Below the pieces are notes generated by a model. The model saw only the letters and a program-made list of their open reading frames with translations. It did no database searches and had not been told where the DNA came from. From NCBI GenBank assembly GCA_029582155.1, contig CM055900.1, positions 46,365,736 through 46,429,735 on the forward strand: a stretch of DNA of 64,000 nt, in the 5' to 3' direction. Source of the stretch: Panopea generosa (lineage: Eukaryota; Mollusca; Bivalvia; Adapedonta; Hiatellidae). Below are positions 34,901 to 48,799 of this stretch, piece after piece (within the stretch, counting starts at the first letter, position 1; each line of letters opens with the position of its first letter). The translations under genes and the position numbers were made by a program.

Positions 34901-35183
34901 TTTCAAAAGTAAAGATATTTGCAATGACATATTCTTGGATCGTGCTTTGTCGTTATGCTGCAAACAGTCAGACGTTACAACATTCAAGGTCATGCTAGAA
35001 TGTGGAATACGGCCGAACACTATGCTTTTGTACGAAACTGTAATATCCAATGACAAAAACTCGAAGGTATTGGCGACGTTAATGTTAGACAGCTTAGATA
35101 AAAGAAACGCACTAAGGAAGGACGATTTTTGGATATGTGCCGCTTTAAGATATTACGAAACCGGTGAAATTCTACCTACATAG
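31932..35183 (+). pseudogene. Exon 3, part 2: helical-repeat tail, heavily broken
   Basis: About 1,080 codons of degenerate helix-turn-helix repeats continue the NTPase exon. Recurrent patterns include 'ML.KGFIPNDNILYFAV', 'YLLEEGVSPS', 'LLSKRGMKPNSRCILKAVEL' and 'MLECGIRPNTMLLYETVI'. That is, a Gly-x-x-Pro turn followed by an Ala-containing helix every 33-40 residues, ankyrin-like but divergent. Frame order is 3 (to TGA 32220), 2 (32219-32455), 3 (about 32436-32690), 1 (about 32680-34090) and 3 (about 34062-35183). Extra in-frame stops lie at 33043, 33208, 33430, 33514, 33529, 34383, 34419, 34575, 34626 and 34854. The final TAG at 35181 is probably the original end. The piece at 32436-32690 has no ATG and is easily missed. 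Confidence 0.75.
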
Positions 35184-35672
35184 TAAACTATTAACGAGCA
35201 TGTCAAATCATAATTATGTGTTTAAGGAATAAAAAAAACAAATGATTCGATATCAGTTGTAAGAGAGAAGCAAAATTTAGTGGGTTTTTTTTGTCTCTCT
35301 GGCGAAAGTGAATGATTAACCAGATGGTTGATTGTATAACGTTAAGAATCTACCCGCGTCGTACATGTATCGTAACTAAGGTAATATTTTGTTCGGATTA
35401 CTTTTGTTTACACCGTCTATTTATAAAGTGACGAAGGGAGAAGAGCGAGGTTGGATGTATCCGTAAACCGGTTTAAGATCACCAGTGACGTGTAAGTTCT
35501 GATCGTTGCAAGGCAATTATTCCTGCTGTCGCACCTGTATTGCCAATATTGTTGTGCCGTTATATGTTTTCGATATTTTCAAAAAAAAAAAACACGTGGT
35601 CATTGAATGCAATTAAATATATAAAAAAAATAATGCTTCAGTTAGAGGTAAGAAAATCATTTTATGATACAG
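35184..35672. other. Non-coding 3' flank
   Basis: No recognised feature. A poly-A run lies at 35580. Confidence 0.35.
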
Positions 35673-35735
35673 ACTTGAAAAATGTATTTCTCACTATGTC
35701 CATTTTTCACATCAAACCTCGACAAAAACTAGTTT
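35673..35735 (+). repeat. Segment shared with the OTU-fragment region at 59.7 kb
   Basis: The sequence 'gacttgaaaaatgtatttct' plus 'cactatgtccatttttca' and 'aaacctcgacaaa' matches 59729-59788 with a small gap and few changes. It is the leader of the 'KPRQ' reading that precedes the OTU-like motif there, but the OTU core is absent here. Confidence 0.6.
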
Positions 35736-38086
35736 GTTTACGAATGTCAGTTCCAAATGTGAAAACTGAGGCAAATATAGGTTAAGATAATAAGTTATAA
35801 ACTTTTACTCTCAAGTCAGAAATTTGTGAAAAAATTAGTTTGAAATCATCACAGGACATGTTCGATGTAGAATGAAAATAAGTAAATAGTTGAAAAGGTT
35901 TGTTTTGGGAAGTGGACAAGAAAAGGTGGAAATCTAGATGCATCAATAAAGTTAAATATATACATTATTTTTATTTATTTTAAACTTTATTAAAGCATCT
36001 GTAAAGTGTTGTTATCTTGTCAAGTATATGGCCATTATTTCTGTTAGGACCCTCAGATTGTATAAGTCAAAATTACATTGACTGTTTATAGTAAATCGAT
36101 TTCCTCTTCATAACTCTGGAACGGATTAGTCGTAGGGATATTAACCGTTGCAATTTGCGTTGTCTTGTAAATCAAAATAAATCACCTCTATTGATTTGCA
36201 GGTAAAATCGGCAGGTCAACGGTTTAAGGTCACCTACTGATATCTCGAAAACAGTAAAACTAGGTCCTACGGTGATTTTGGCTTACACCTAAATGACAAA
36301 GTTACCTTGCACGCTTTCATGTGTTTTACAAATATATATCTTTTTCATCTTTATTTGTCTATTATTATTTTGAAACTGGAGTCGGTGTTGTTTTATGATT
36401 TTAATTAAATATATTATTGATAAAATACAAGGTCAGGAACATGGAAACACAATTTTCTTAATAAGAAATAGCATAATATTATTGGTATATTCTTTAATAA
36501 AATATCCGAAGTGATTACCATAATTAAAAATGAATATTAACTCATATTCCATCTGGCAAAGTGTTTTCAAATTATTAATTATGAAAAAAAGCATGAGTTG
36601 AAACTTCGAATGTATGCAAAATTTATATATGCAAAGTATTTTGTAAGGTGTTATCATTATTTTTATCTCTGTATACTAGTATTGTATTTCAATCATTTAA
36701 ATGTTTTCCTGCTGTTAACAGGTTCTATGGTTGGAAATGTAACCATGTCTTCTTCATATTAAGTATGTGACTTGATTTCAGTAAGTCTTTATCACAGGTT
36801 TCATAATTTTCCAAATTTGAATTCTTAACAGTCACAGTTACTCTAGATCTGAAAATAGGAGGATTATATAACAAACAGGATATGTCTCAAATAATACGGG
36901 GTTTATTTTTCTTATGATGAACAAATAACTTTATTTGATGGTGACGAAAATACAGCTTATGTGTACTTAATCAATTTTCAGTAAGTGACGACTTTCATTA
37001 TGTTGAAGCCCGTGTGGTTCCGGCTAAGAATAGAATCACTGTCGATGTCTGCAGAGGGGTAGGAATCCTTCGAATGGGTGTCATGTTCATTTTATCATTT
37101 TTTGTCATATTCACTATTTTGGTTAAATTATAAACCCCTGTATGGTTCCAGGGAGCCATATGAGTGATGGCAAGAATAGGATCATTGTGGATCATGCATG
37201 TCGTAGAAAGCAACATATTGGGTAATACGATATAATTTGCTGAAACTCTGCAGTTCTGCAGGTATCAAGGTTCTAGTTTCATTCTGCATATTCATTTGTT
37301 GGTGTATTTTTTTTAAATCTGTATGTTATTTTGTTTTTTTTTGTACATGTAGAGTAAACCTGGAATCTTCCTTTCTGTTGGCTTCAAATAACCTATAATG
37401 TGTTGGTGCGCCGTAAAACCCTACTCATTCATTCATAATGTTGATTTTTTAATTAGAGCTAGCCTTTCCTTCACTGTAATTATTTATTAAGGGATGAGGG
37501 TGAAATATAATTTGATAAAAAACGACCTGGTGGCTACCAAAGGGGCTTGAAATGTACAGTGTGTTATAAGGGAATATGAAATATGTCTCTAAAACTTCTT
37601 TAATCCCATTTATAATCTCAATATATTATATGTATTATGAATAAACAAATATTAAATAAGAAGAGTTAAACCTTTATATGCTGATATATTTTGTAAATGA
37701 TGTTATCAAAATGCGGAATCTGAGTACGAATACCTGGCGTCAGCATCATTTTACTTAAATACTTAAAAACTTAACTAAGTTTTGACTTATTATTTATCTA
37801 TTTTATAATTAATATCAATGCAACTATATTCACTTTTACTGGAACCCGTCTAAAATCATGATCAACTGACTGCTTGTCTTAGATTTAGTTTTTTAAGTTT
37901 TCAACTATTTGAGTTTTTAAGTTTATTCTGGAGAAGCAAGAGTCTGATTGTTCAGTTGAAAAATATCCAAATTTATTGCTTGAAGACTGTTGTTTGCCAT
38001 TTTAAACACTCATTTACTCTTGAATAATATCTGGATATCATTCAAGAAAAAACAACATTGCTTTAGTTAGATTAAGATTATATTTT
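35736..38086. other. Non-coding region
   Basis: AT-rich. Two diverged copies of a short segment ('tgtggttcc...agaatagaatcactg' and 'tatggttcc...agaataggatcattg') lie at about 37010-37060 and 37140-37200. No coding signal is seen. Confidence 0.4.
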
Positions 38087-38300
38087 AACCAGGTTTTTCA
38101 AAGTTGAAAACCTGGTTATTAGATTGGCGAAGTCGGCGGGCGGGCGGATGGGCGGCGTCAAGTTTTTCGTTTCCGTTCAATAACTAGAGTATTTTTCATT
38201 GGAACTAAACCAAACTTACACAAAGTGTGTACCTCTAAAAATCTAGGCCAAGTTTGATAACCAGCCAATATGGACCATTTTCTTCAGAGTTATGGCCCTT
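38087..38300 (+). repeat. Bivalve-type dispersed repeat with terminal hairpin
   Basis: It begins with an 11-bp inverted repeat ('aaccaggtttt ... aaaacctggtt', 38087-38117). A G-rich 'gtcggcgggcgggcggatgg' and 'gagttatggccctt' follow. I recognise this as a common multicopy element of bivalve genomes. The family name is not known to me. Confidence 0.6.
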
Positions 38301-40659
<2,359 letters not shown>

Positions 40660-42145
40660 TCTTATCGCCCTGCGTCCGACGTCATCCGTCGTCCATGATC
40701 AGTCCGTGAATGTTTGTTGTGTGCATTCTACAACCTGCATTATTCATTGCCCTTTTACCAGACTTACACATTAGTTATATAACCATAATATCTCGGACAA
40801 GTTCTCGAACTTGCCAAATCGGATAATTAATGTCTGAGTTATGGCCCTTGAAACATAAAACATTCCACTGTTTGACCTTGCTTGAGCTCAAGGTCATCTA
40901 TTCTGATCGCCTTGTGTCAGTCGTCACCCGTCGTCCATAGTCTGTCCGTGTATTTCTGTTTTGTGCACTCTAGCACCTACATTTTGCATTGCCTCTTTAC
41001 CAGACTTACGCATTAGTTATATAACCATAATATCTCGGACAAGTTTTCGAAATGGCCAAATCATATAATTATTGTCTGAGCTGTGGCCCCTGAAAAGTAA
41101 AACATTTTACTGTTTGACCTTGCGTGAGCTCAAGGTGAGCTATATTTAATTAATTATGTAACCAATGTATATCGGGCAAGTTCTTGAACTGGCCAAATCG
41201 GATAATTAACGTCTGAGTTATGGCTCTTAAAACATAAAATATTTCACTTTTTTACTTTGCGTGAGATTAAAGTGAGCTATTCTGATCGTCATGTGTCCGT
41301 CGTCATGTGTCGTCCATGGTCCGTCCGTGAATGTTTGTTGTGTGAACTCTATCACCTGCATTTATCATTGTGTCTTTACCAAACTTACCATATAACCATA
41401 ATAACTCGGACAAGTTCTTCAACTGGCCAAATCGGATAATTAATGTCTCGGTTATGGCTCCTGAAACATAAAACGTTCCACTTGCGCGGGCTCAAGGTAA
41501 GCTATTCTGGTCGCCATCCGTCGTCCATGGTCTGTCCGTGATTTTTTGTGGTGTGCACATTAGTACCTGCATTTTTCAGTCGATTCTCTCCAAATTTATA
41601 CATTAATTATATAATCATAATATCTCGACAAATTTGTTGAACTGGCTAAATTGGATACTTAAAATCAAAGTTGACCTTGTGTGCAATCTAATACCTGCCT
41701 TTTTCATTTGATCTTCTGTAAACTTACACAATAGATATATATTTTGGACAAGCCTCTATACTGGCCAAATCGGATAATTACTGTCGGAGTTATAGCCCTT
41801 GAAACATAAAAATACACTATTTCACTTAGTGTGCACTCTAGCACCTGCATTTTTAATTTGATTCTCACCAAACTTCAACAGTAGTTATTATTAATATAGT
41901 TATTATATTAACTGTAATATCTCAGAAAAGTTCTTGAACTGGTTAAATTGGATACTTAAATTCGGAGTTACTGACCTTGAAACATAAAAATGCTTTATTT
42001 GACGTTGTATGCACTCTAGAACACGCATTTTTCGTTTGATACGTCTAAACTTACATATTAGTTATCTAAATAATATTATCTCTAAGTTTTTAAATTCGGA
42101 GTTGAAACATAAAAATATTCCACTACTGACCCCGTGTGCATTCAA
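40660..42145 (+). repeat. Diverged ~240-bp tandem repeat family
   Basis: Repeated blocks contain 'cgtcgtccatggtctgtccg', 'gtgtgcactctagcacctgc', 'ccagacttacacattag', 'atatctcggacaagttctcg', 'aactggccaaatcggataat' and 'gagttatggcccttgaaaca'. Some end with 'tgaccttgcttgagctcaag'. At least six blocks can be followed, and similarity falls towards the right end. The array runs into the LINE relic at about 42.15 kb. Confidence 0.8.
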
Positions 42146-42149
42146 GCAT

Positions 42150-44400
42150 TCCAAAATTGCAATAAAATATATAGCTAACAGAATGAAAAAAGTATTACAG
42201 GACATTATCAATAACAGTCAGACAGGATTTTTAAAAGGACGTTACATTGGTTAATATATTAGGACATTTTTGAATGCGTTTACGACTTGAATAACGACAA
42301 TAGACCGGGACTGATATTCTTTGCTGATTTTGAAAAAGCGTTCGACAGTGTTGACCATAGTTTTATTTTTAAAACATTACACTATTTTAAGTTTGGTAAC
42401 GAATTTATTGATTGGATAAAATTATTTTATAATGACGTACAAAGTTGTGTGTCAAATTATGGTTATGCCTCAGATTTCTTTAATATAAATAGAGGAGTTA
42501 GGCAAGAATGTCCACCGTCGCCATATTTGTTTATATTAGCTATTGAAATTTTATATAAATCTGTAAATAACGACAACACAATTGAAGGCGTAAAGGTAAG
42601 CAAACAAATCATAAAATATACTGCTTTTGCAGACAATGCCAATTTTTTATTAAATGGAAATCAATCTATATTTGAATCTTTAATATCATTTATTGATAGA
42701 TTCAACTCCATTTCCGGTTTAAAGATATGTATTATTCTCCGTGTAGGCTCTTTAAAGAAAACAATAGAAACGTTTTAAAAACCAATGTTTGGACTAATGA
42801 AAAAGCAACAACATTCGGAATTTTTTTTCACAAACTATAAAAATAAAGATTTAAACTACATCCAAAAATAGAACAATTTCAAAACTGCCTTAATAACTGG
42901 AAATAAATATATATTGTCTCTTTTAGGTAAAATCACAGTAATAAAAACATTTTCATTACCAAAACTTATTTTCCCACTAACTGTGCTTAAGTCACCTAAC
43001 ATAGACACTATAAACCAAATAAAAAATAAAATCGGAGGGAAAGCCAGAAAAAAATAAAGCGTAAAACTATTATACTAAATATTGAAAACGGCGGTATGAA
43101 AATGATATATATAGAACTTTTTTAAATTTAATAAAAGCAAGTTGGTTAAACGACTAACAGATGTAAATAATAATGGCGAATAGAAGTATATATACAGGTC
43201 TTCATTGGAAAAATATGGTGGAAATTTCGTCTTTGAGAGTAATTTTAATTTCGAAGAAAGTTATTCTTTGTTTAGCAAAAATCCGTTTTTTTATGTAACA
43301 TAATAGAATCATAGTCAAAAATTAATTTTAACTTTAATATTGAAGATAGATATCTAGTAAAACAGTACATAGGGAACAATTATTTCATTAAAAATAATGG
43401 CTGTTTACTATTTTACAAATCATGGATATAATTAAGAATTAAAACATTAAATGATATATATAATTCTAGACACAAGACATTTTATACTTTTGAAAGATTA
43501 AAACAATTATACAATATAAATAATTTAGAATTTCTAAACTATTACACAATAATTCGAAGCAAAACAAAAAGATGGAAACAAATTATTAAAACAGAATGTG
43601 CTAGAAATTGGAAAAAATACCTTTAATATTCTCCAAATAAAATGTAATATAATATCCAAATTAAATGAATTAAAACTGACAATATTACAAAACCTCATCT
43701 TCATAGGAAGAAATATTTTACAACCTCAACTGGAAAATTATCAGTTGACGAATGTCTATCTTTCAAAAGTACCATAGATACAAAACTAAGATCATTTCAA
43801 TACAAATACATTATGAGAATTTTACCTATTAACCAGTTTTTATATAAATGTAAAATAGTTAATTCAAGTCTATGTGAGTTTTGCGATAGACATACGGAAA
43901 CTATAACAGATTTGTTTTGGGAATGTCATTTTGTAAGAGCCTTTTGGACTGAAATTCATAATTTTTGTATTACAAACAATCAAACTTTAAACAAAATATA
44001 TCTTTCGGGTTACATAATTCATCAAGAATTTACTTACTTAACTGTATAATTTTACTTGCTAAATATTTTATATTTAAAAGCAAATATACGAAAACAATTC
44101 CCAGTAGTGCAGCATTCATACCTTACTTACAAAAAAACAAAGCAAATAGAAAGACTTATTGCAATAAACAAAAACAAACTCAGGTCACATGAAATTAAAT
44201 GGGGAATATGTAAACTAAATTACGAAAATATTCTCATCTTCTGTCCTTTTTTTACTTTCTTTAACTCGTCTTTACTACTTTATCTCTTTATATTCACACT
44301 AAAAATGTTACTTATAAGACAATATATTACTGATTTAATATATTGAGTTAGCATATTATATGTTATGTTTCAATGTATTGCTAGTATGTGTATATAACAT
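42150..44400 (+). pseudogene. Tx1/L1-like LINE relic with RT and C-terminal zinc-like domain
   Basis: It begins within RT ('IKYIANRMKKVLQDIINNSQ', 'TGFLKGRYIG'). It continues at 42287-42778 with 'FADFEKAFDSVDHSFIFKTL', 'YGYASDFFNINRGVRQECPP', 'SPYLFILAIEILYKS' and 'YTAFADNANFLL'. The catalytic FADD box reads FADN, a likely inactivating change. The thumb and connection regions at 42.8-43.8 kb are shredded. At 43813-44049 lies the C-terminal Cys/His segment ('CKIVNSSLCEFCDRHTETIT', 'DLFWECHFVRAFW') typical of L1/Tx1 ORF2. An AT-rich 3' end follows. The endonuclease is missing, so it is a 5'-truncated dead copy. Confidence 0.88.
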
Positions 44401-44464
44401 TGTAACATGTCTTACATGGAATAAAAAATATTAATCACAAAACAAAAGTCTTGAGTTTATATAG

Positions 44465-44547
44465 CCCGAGATCTAGATCCAACCTTTCCGAAGAAAAGTG
44501 GAAAAAGAGGAGATATTGAAAACCTATTCGGACCAGCACATATACAG
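44465..44547 (+). other. Candidate small exon
   Basis: It has an acceptor 'gtttatatag' and a donor 'cag|gtaatt'. One frame is open across all 83 nt and encodes 'RDLDPTFPKKSGKRGDIENL' followed by 'FGPAHIQ'. The composition differs from the AT-rich surroundings. No family is recognised and no partner exon was found. Confidence 0.3.
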
Positions 44548-44599
44548 GTAATTTCATATAAAAGCTAACAGTTATATTTCTGACCCTAATGTTTCAAAA

Positions 44600-44785
44600 G
44601 ATGTACGAGTGCTATATTGTACGTGACACGATCGACACGGAGTGGATCTCCAACGTGCAGAGAGCCCGTCCGAACGACAAGTCTTGGCTCCGCTCGCCTC
44701 TGCCATGACGTACGGGATACTGGAGCCGACCTCTATGGCAGAGACCGGAAGCCCGTCTTGGCTCGAAATGATTGTATCGTATGTC
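44600..44785. other. GC-richer patch
   Basis: About 50% G+C, with repeated words ('agcccgtc', 'cttggctc', 'ctctgccat'/'atggcagag'). Open frames occur on both strands with no motif, so it is probably part of an unidentified repeat. Confidence 0.3.
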
Positions 44786-44829
44786 ATATAACACATTATA
44801 CTATTGATGTGGATAATAATTAAATATTA

Positions 44830-45618
44830 CATATGCCAATAAATGTTTATAATTATGTTTTGATTATATACATTTGTACAGTATTGATTGGCAGATGCGG
44901 TGTTAATCATAATCCGATAGCTGCAGCGGTTTCTTTGCCGGTTTTTATACCTGCCATGTGCACTCTTAAACATATAAAGGTTAAAAAACATAGGTATATT
45001 TTATCATAACAGTGTATAAAGCACAGTACATGGCGATACATGCAACTCAGCTGCTACCATTATTGAACTAAGAACCTATCGATCGGACGTATACCGGTAT
45101 CCGCTTCGGATCTTCGTATATCGTGACGGAGTCGAACTGAAACTATCTTATTTTTGATAGTGTCAACTTAACATGTAAGTCCACAGTAGGTTTTCCTTCT
45201 TATTTCTGTAGAAAATGAAACATTTCTAAGGGTTTGTAAAATCCAAATCACAAAAAGTAAATTAACATTTAACTGCTTTTGACAGTGCCAAAATATCATT
45301 AGAAAGGTAGGAATTATGTTTCATTCAAGAGAGTTTTTCTGTTCAGTGTGTACACTGTTGGCAAAGTGAAAGTAGAGGTCAGAAACTATGTATCCATATC
45401 CTAATTCCCAAAAATCAATTCTTTATAATACTATAGTTATTTTCATAACGTTATATGATACAAGGTATATCTTGAGCAGGGTATCCGCTGTCACAAACAT
45501 TGTATCATACAAGGCTATGAGGTATCAGACGATCTCTCAATATGCACCGGCACTTCCTTCTCATAAGACACGCTGGTGTTCACCATATGAGGTTGACTCC
45601 CGTACCGTGAAATGGAAA
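44830..45618. other. Non-coding region
   Basis: No supported feature. Confidence 0.4.
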
Positions 45619-45679
45619 AGCCATGATATTGTTATCAATGCAGAAAAAATATTTTTCTGCATTGATAACATCACGGCTT
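45619..45679. repeat. Near-perfect hairpin
   Basis: The core 'gttatcaatgcagaaaaa' (45631 onward) is mirrored by 'tttttctgcattgataac' with essentially no loop. After a 3-base bulge, outer arms 'aagccatgat' and 'atcacggctt' pair with one mismatch. It is a cruciform-capable palindrome. Confidence 0.92.
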
Positions 45680-47377
45680 GTTAATAAGTGTTAGGTAAAT
45701 ATTATATCTATTTTGATAAGGTGATAGAGTAAAATACAAATACGTAACCATACCTCTAATAATGTCATCGATACTTTTAGTTTTCACAAAAGAAGTGAAA
45801 ACCTGAAAGGCAATATGTGCACGGTTACATACAATACGCTAATGAGATACTTAATCATGGCGAGAATTTTTGTCAGGGTCTAATTACAGTCATGTCTCAT
45901 GTGTTGTGGTAAAATATTTCTTACTTATTAATCATTATTTGTTTAAACAATGTTTATTTAGAGCCTGATTGTAAGGAAGCGGCGAATCCAGTGTTTATTA
46001 AATTATTATTGAAGTAAAGTTTTGTACTTATTCCAATTGCTCTCAAAAATGTTATGGTATTTATTTTTATCTGCTTTATATTTTCTTTGCCCTTAAGGAA
46101 TGTTTAAGTCTGTGTTGAAGTGCAGTAATAAATCATGGATAAGTTAATTTTTTGGCTAAGAATATAAAGTATTTTGTTTCTAATATGATTATGTATATCA
46201 ACCATTTTATAATGTTCTATATCAAATACAAATAATTATTCTATAAAAGGCAAAGTACTGTTCCTAATAAACCATGATTGTATATTTGAAGGAATGATCT
46301 TGTTGAAATACATGTCAAGGGTAAATGAATAATATTTTCCTCTTGAATATGATTAGGATATAATGAACTTGAGACAGCTTTAATTATTTTTAAATATTTC
46401 TTTTTCGGTAAAAACCAATGATTAATTCTGGTTTGAAACCATTATAAGGTTGAACTATATTTATAGTTTACGGGTGACAATATATGTGTTTCCATGTTCC
46501 TCTGAAATATTATAGATTTGCTCCAATTTCAATTTTAGGATTTTGCATTTTTGATTGTTAATGAGTATGTCATATTCTTTACTATTTATTTTATTGCTTG
46601 TGTTATTCCATGAAACTGCAAACAGTTCATTTTTAGGTTGTTTACATTTTTAAATTCGGTTTTCTGACACAATATTGTTGATAAAATATATACCCTTTTC
46701 ATTCCATAGCCTATTTATTATGGGTTTTTTTACCTACTAACAATTTATCATTTCGAAATATCGGCGTATGAAAAAAAACTGTTCTAAAATTGTTATTTTG
46801 TTTATTTGTGCTATGATATTATGTGATTGGAGAACATCCCGCCAGAATGATTCGAGACATCTAACTGTTTTGATATTGGCGTCAGTACTTCTTATGTTGA
46901 GATTAACAATTCTTACAGTACACGTGCTATTAGTTGGTAATACTATTAATAACAGAAAACTCATTTTCTCCATTTTTTATTTTACAAACATCAAAACACT
47001 ACATCGCCGATAAGCAAGACATACATTGTAGATGTGAATACACAACAAAACAGATGATTTCTTACGTTTACAATAAGCACTTTGTTTTACAACTCAAATG
47101 TAGCAAAATAGATAAATAAAATAGCTATACAATGTATTAAAGACGGGTCAAATGGAACATGGTAAAGTTCGGAATTATCAGGGATTCCCAAAAAAATATT
47201 GATAAATTAGAGCATTTTTAGCAAAAAAAATGAAACTTAGCTTCCAAGTCTTTGTTCTTTGGTTCAAAGAAACACATGGAAATGTTGAAATCGATTTTAC
47301 TATCGTTAATGCATATAATCAATATTTACACATTAATGTAAAACTGTTAAACGTTATCAATTAATTTCTCTTTTGAA
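45680..47377. other. AT-rich non-coding region
   Basis: No coding or RNA feature supported. Confidence 0.4.
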
Positions 47378-47412
47378 TGGGGTTCAACGCCATTCTAAAC
47401 ACTTTTCTGGTT
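47378..47412. repeat. SINE-tail remnant adjoining the minisatellite
   Basis: The segment 'ggggttcaacgccattctaa' plus 'acacttttctggttatatgtgg' matches the SINE tails at 20.38 and 22.54 kb ('ggggtttaacatcatagtta', 'ggtttaacgccattttaaac'). It runs directly into the 23-bp array. Confidence 0.7.
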
Positions 47413-48790
47413 ATATGTGGAATATCCAATTGGTTATATGTGTAATATCAAATTGGTTATATGTGGAATATTCAATTGGTTATATATGTAATATTCAGTT
47501 GGTAATATGTGAAATATCCAATTAGTTATACATGGAATATTCAATTGGTTATATGTGGAATATTCAATTGGTTATATGTGGAATATTCAATTGGTTATAT
47601 GTGTAATATCCAGTTGGTAATATGTGGAATATCCATTTAGCTATATATCGAATATCCAATTGGTAATATGTGGAAAAACCAATCGGTTATATGTGGAATA
47701 TCGAATTGGTTATTTGTGGAATATCCGATTAGTTCTATGTGTAATATTCAGTTGGTTATATGTGGAATATCCAATTGGTTATATGTGGAATATTCAGTTG
47801 GTTGTATGTGAAATATTCTGTATGATATATGTGGAATATCCAGTTGGTTATATGGGGAATATTCAGTTGGTAATATGTGGAATAATCATTTGGTTATTTG
47901 TAGGATATCCAATTGGTTATATTTGTAATATTCAGTTGGTTATATGTGGAATATTCAATTGATTATATTTGTAATATTCAGATGGTTATATGTGGAATAT
48001 CCAGTCTGATATATGTGGAATATCCAGTTGGTTATATGTGGAATATCCAGTTGGTTATTTGTGGAATATCCAGTGGAATATCTAGTGGAATATCCAGTTG
48101 GTTATTTGTGGAATATCTAGTTGGTTATATTTGGAATATCTAGTTGGTTATATATGGAATATTCAGTTGGTTATATGTGGAATATCCAGTTGGTTATATG
48201 TGGAATATATAGTTGGTTATATGTGGAATATCCAGTTGGTTATATCTGGAATATCTAGTTGGTTATATATGGACTATTTAGTTTGTTATACGTGGAATAT
48301 CCAGTTGGTTTTTATGTGGAATATATAGTTGGTTTTATGTGGAATATCCAATGGAATATCCAGTGGAATATTCAGTTGGTTATATGTGGAATATCCAGTT
48401 GGTTATATGTGGAATATCCAGGTCAATATCCAATTGGTTATATGTGGAATATCCAGTTGGTAATATGTGGAACATCCAGTGGAATATCCAGTGGAATATC
48501 CAGTTGGTTATATGTGGAATATCCAGTTTATTATATGTGGAATATCCAGTTGAATATCCAGTGGAATATCCAGTGTGGAATATCCAGTGGATTATCCGGT
48601 GGAATATCCAATTGGTTATATGTGGATTATCCAGTTGGTTATATGTGGAATATCCAGTGGAATATCCAGTGGAATATCCAGTTGGTTATATGTGGAATAT
48701 CCAGTGGAATATCCAGTGGAACATCCAGTGGAATATCCAGTTGGTTATATTAGGAATATCAAGTTGGTTATATGTGGAATATCATGTTGT
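47405..48790 (+). repeat. 23-bp minisatellite (WNIQ/VEYP array)
   Basis: The unit is 'cagttggttatatgtggaat' plus 'atc' (23 bp). It is repeated dozens of times and interspersed with a 12-bp short form 'cagtggaatatc'. Because 23 is not a multiple of 3, three units give a 69-bp super-period. All three frames read a 23-residue cycle with segments like 'WNIQLVICGISSWLYVEYPV'. The long open frames here (for example 48259-48753) are explained by the repeat and are not proposed as genes. Confidence 0.95.
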
Positions 48791-48799
48791 ATATCTGAT

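Larger units (their letters stand above)
27840..35183 (+). pseudogene. HEPN-nSTAND3-helical repeat receptor (NLR-like), decayed
   Basis: Three exons can be joined in phase: 27840-28434 (DZIP3-like HEPN plus coiled coil), 29541-29585 (15 codons) and 30614-35183 (P-loop NTPase and repeat tail). Donors are 'aaag|gtgacc' and 'acac|gtaagt'. Acceptors are 'tgatttcag' and 'tatttgtag'. All junctions are phase 1. The order of an N-terminal HEPN effector, a STAND-type signal NTPase and a C-terminal repeat sensor matches expanded bivalve genes often annotated 'DZIP3-like'. It also parallels NLR immune receptors. The reading is broken by at least three changes in exon 1 and by many frameshifts and stops in exon 3, so no full protein can be made. 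Sequencing error cannot explain the many substitution-type stops. Confidence 0.8.

Noticed and set aside
44572-44823. Three overlapping open frames on both strands in a GC-richer patch
   Set aside because: No motif, no splice partner, internal word repetition suggests non-coding repeat.
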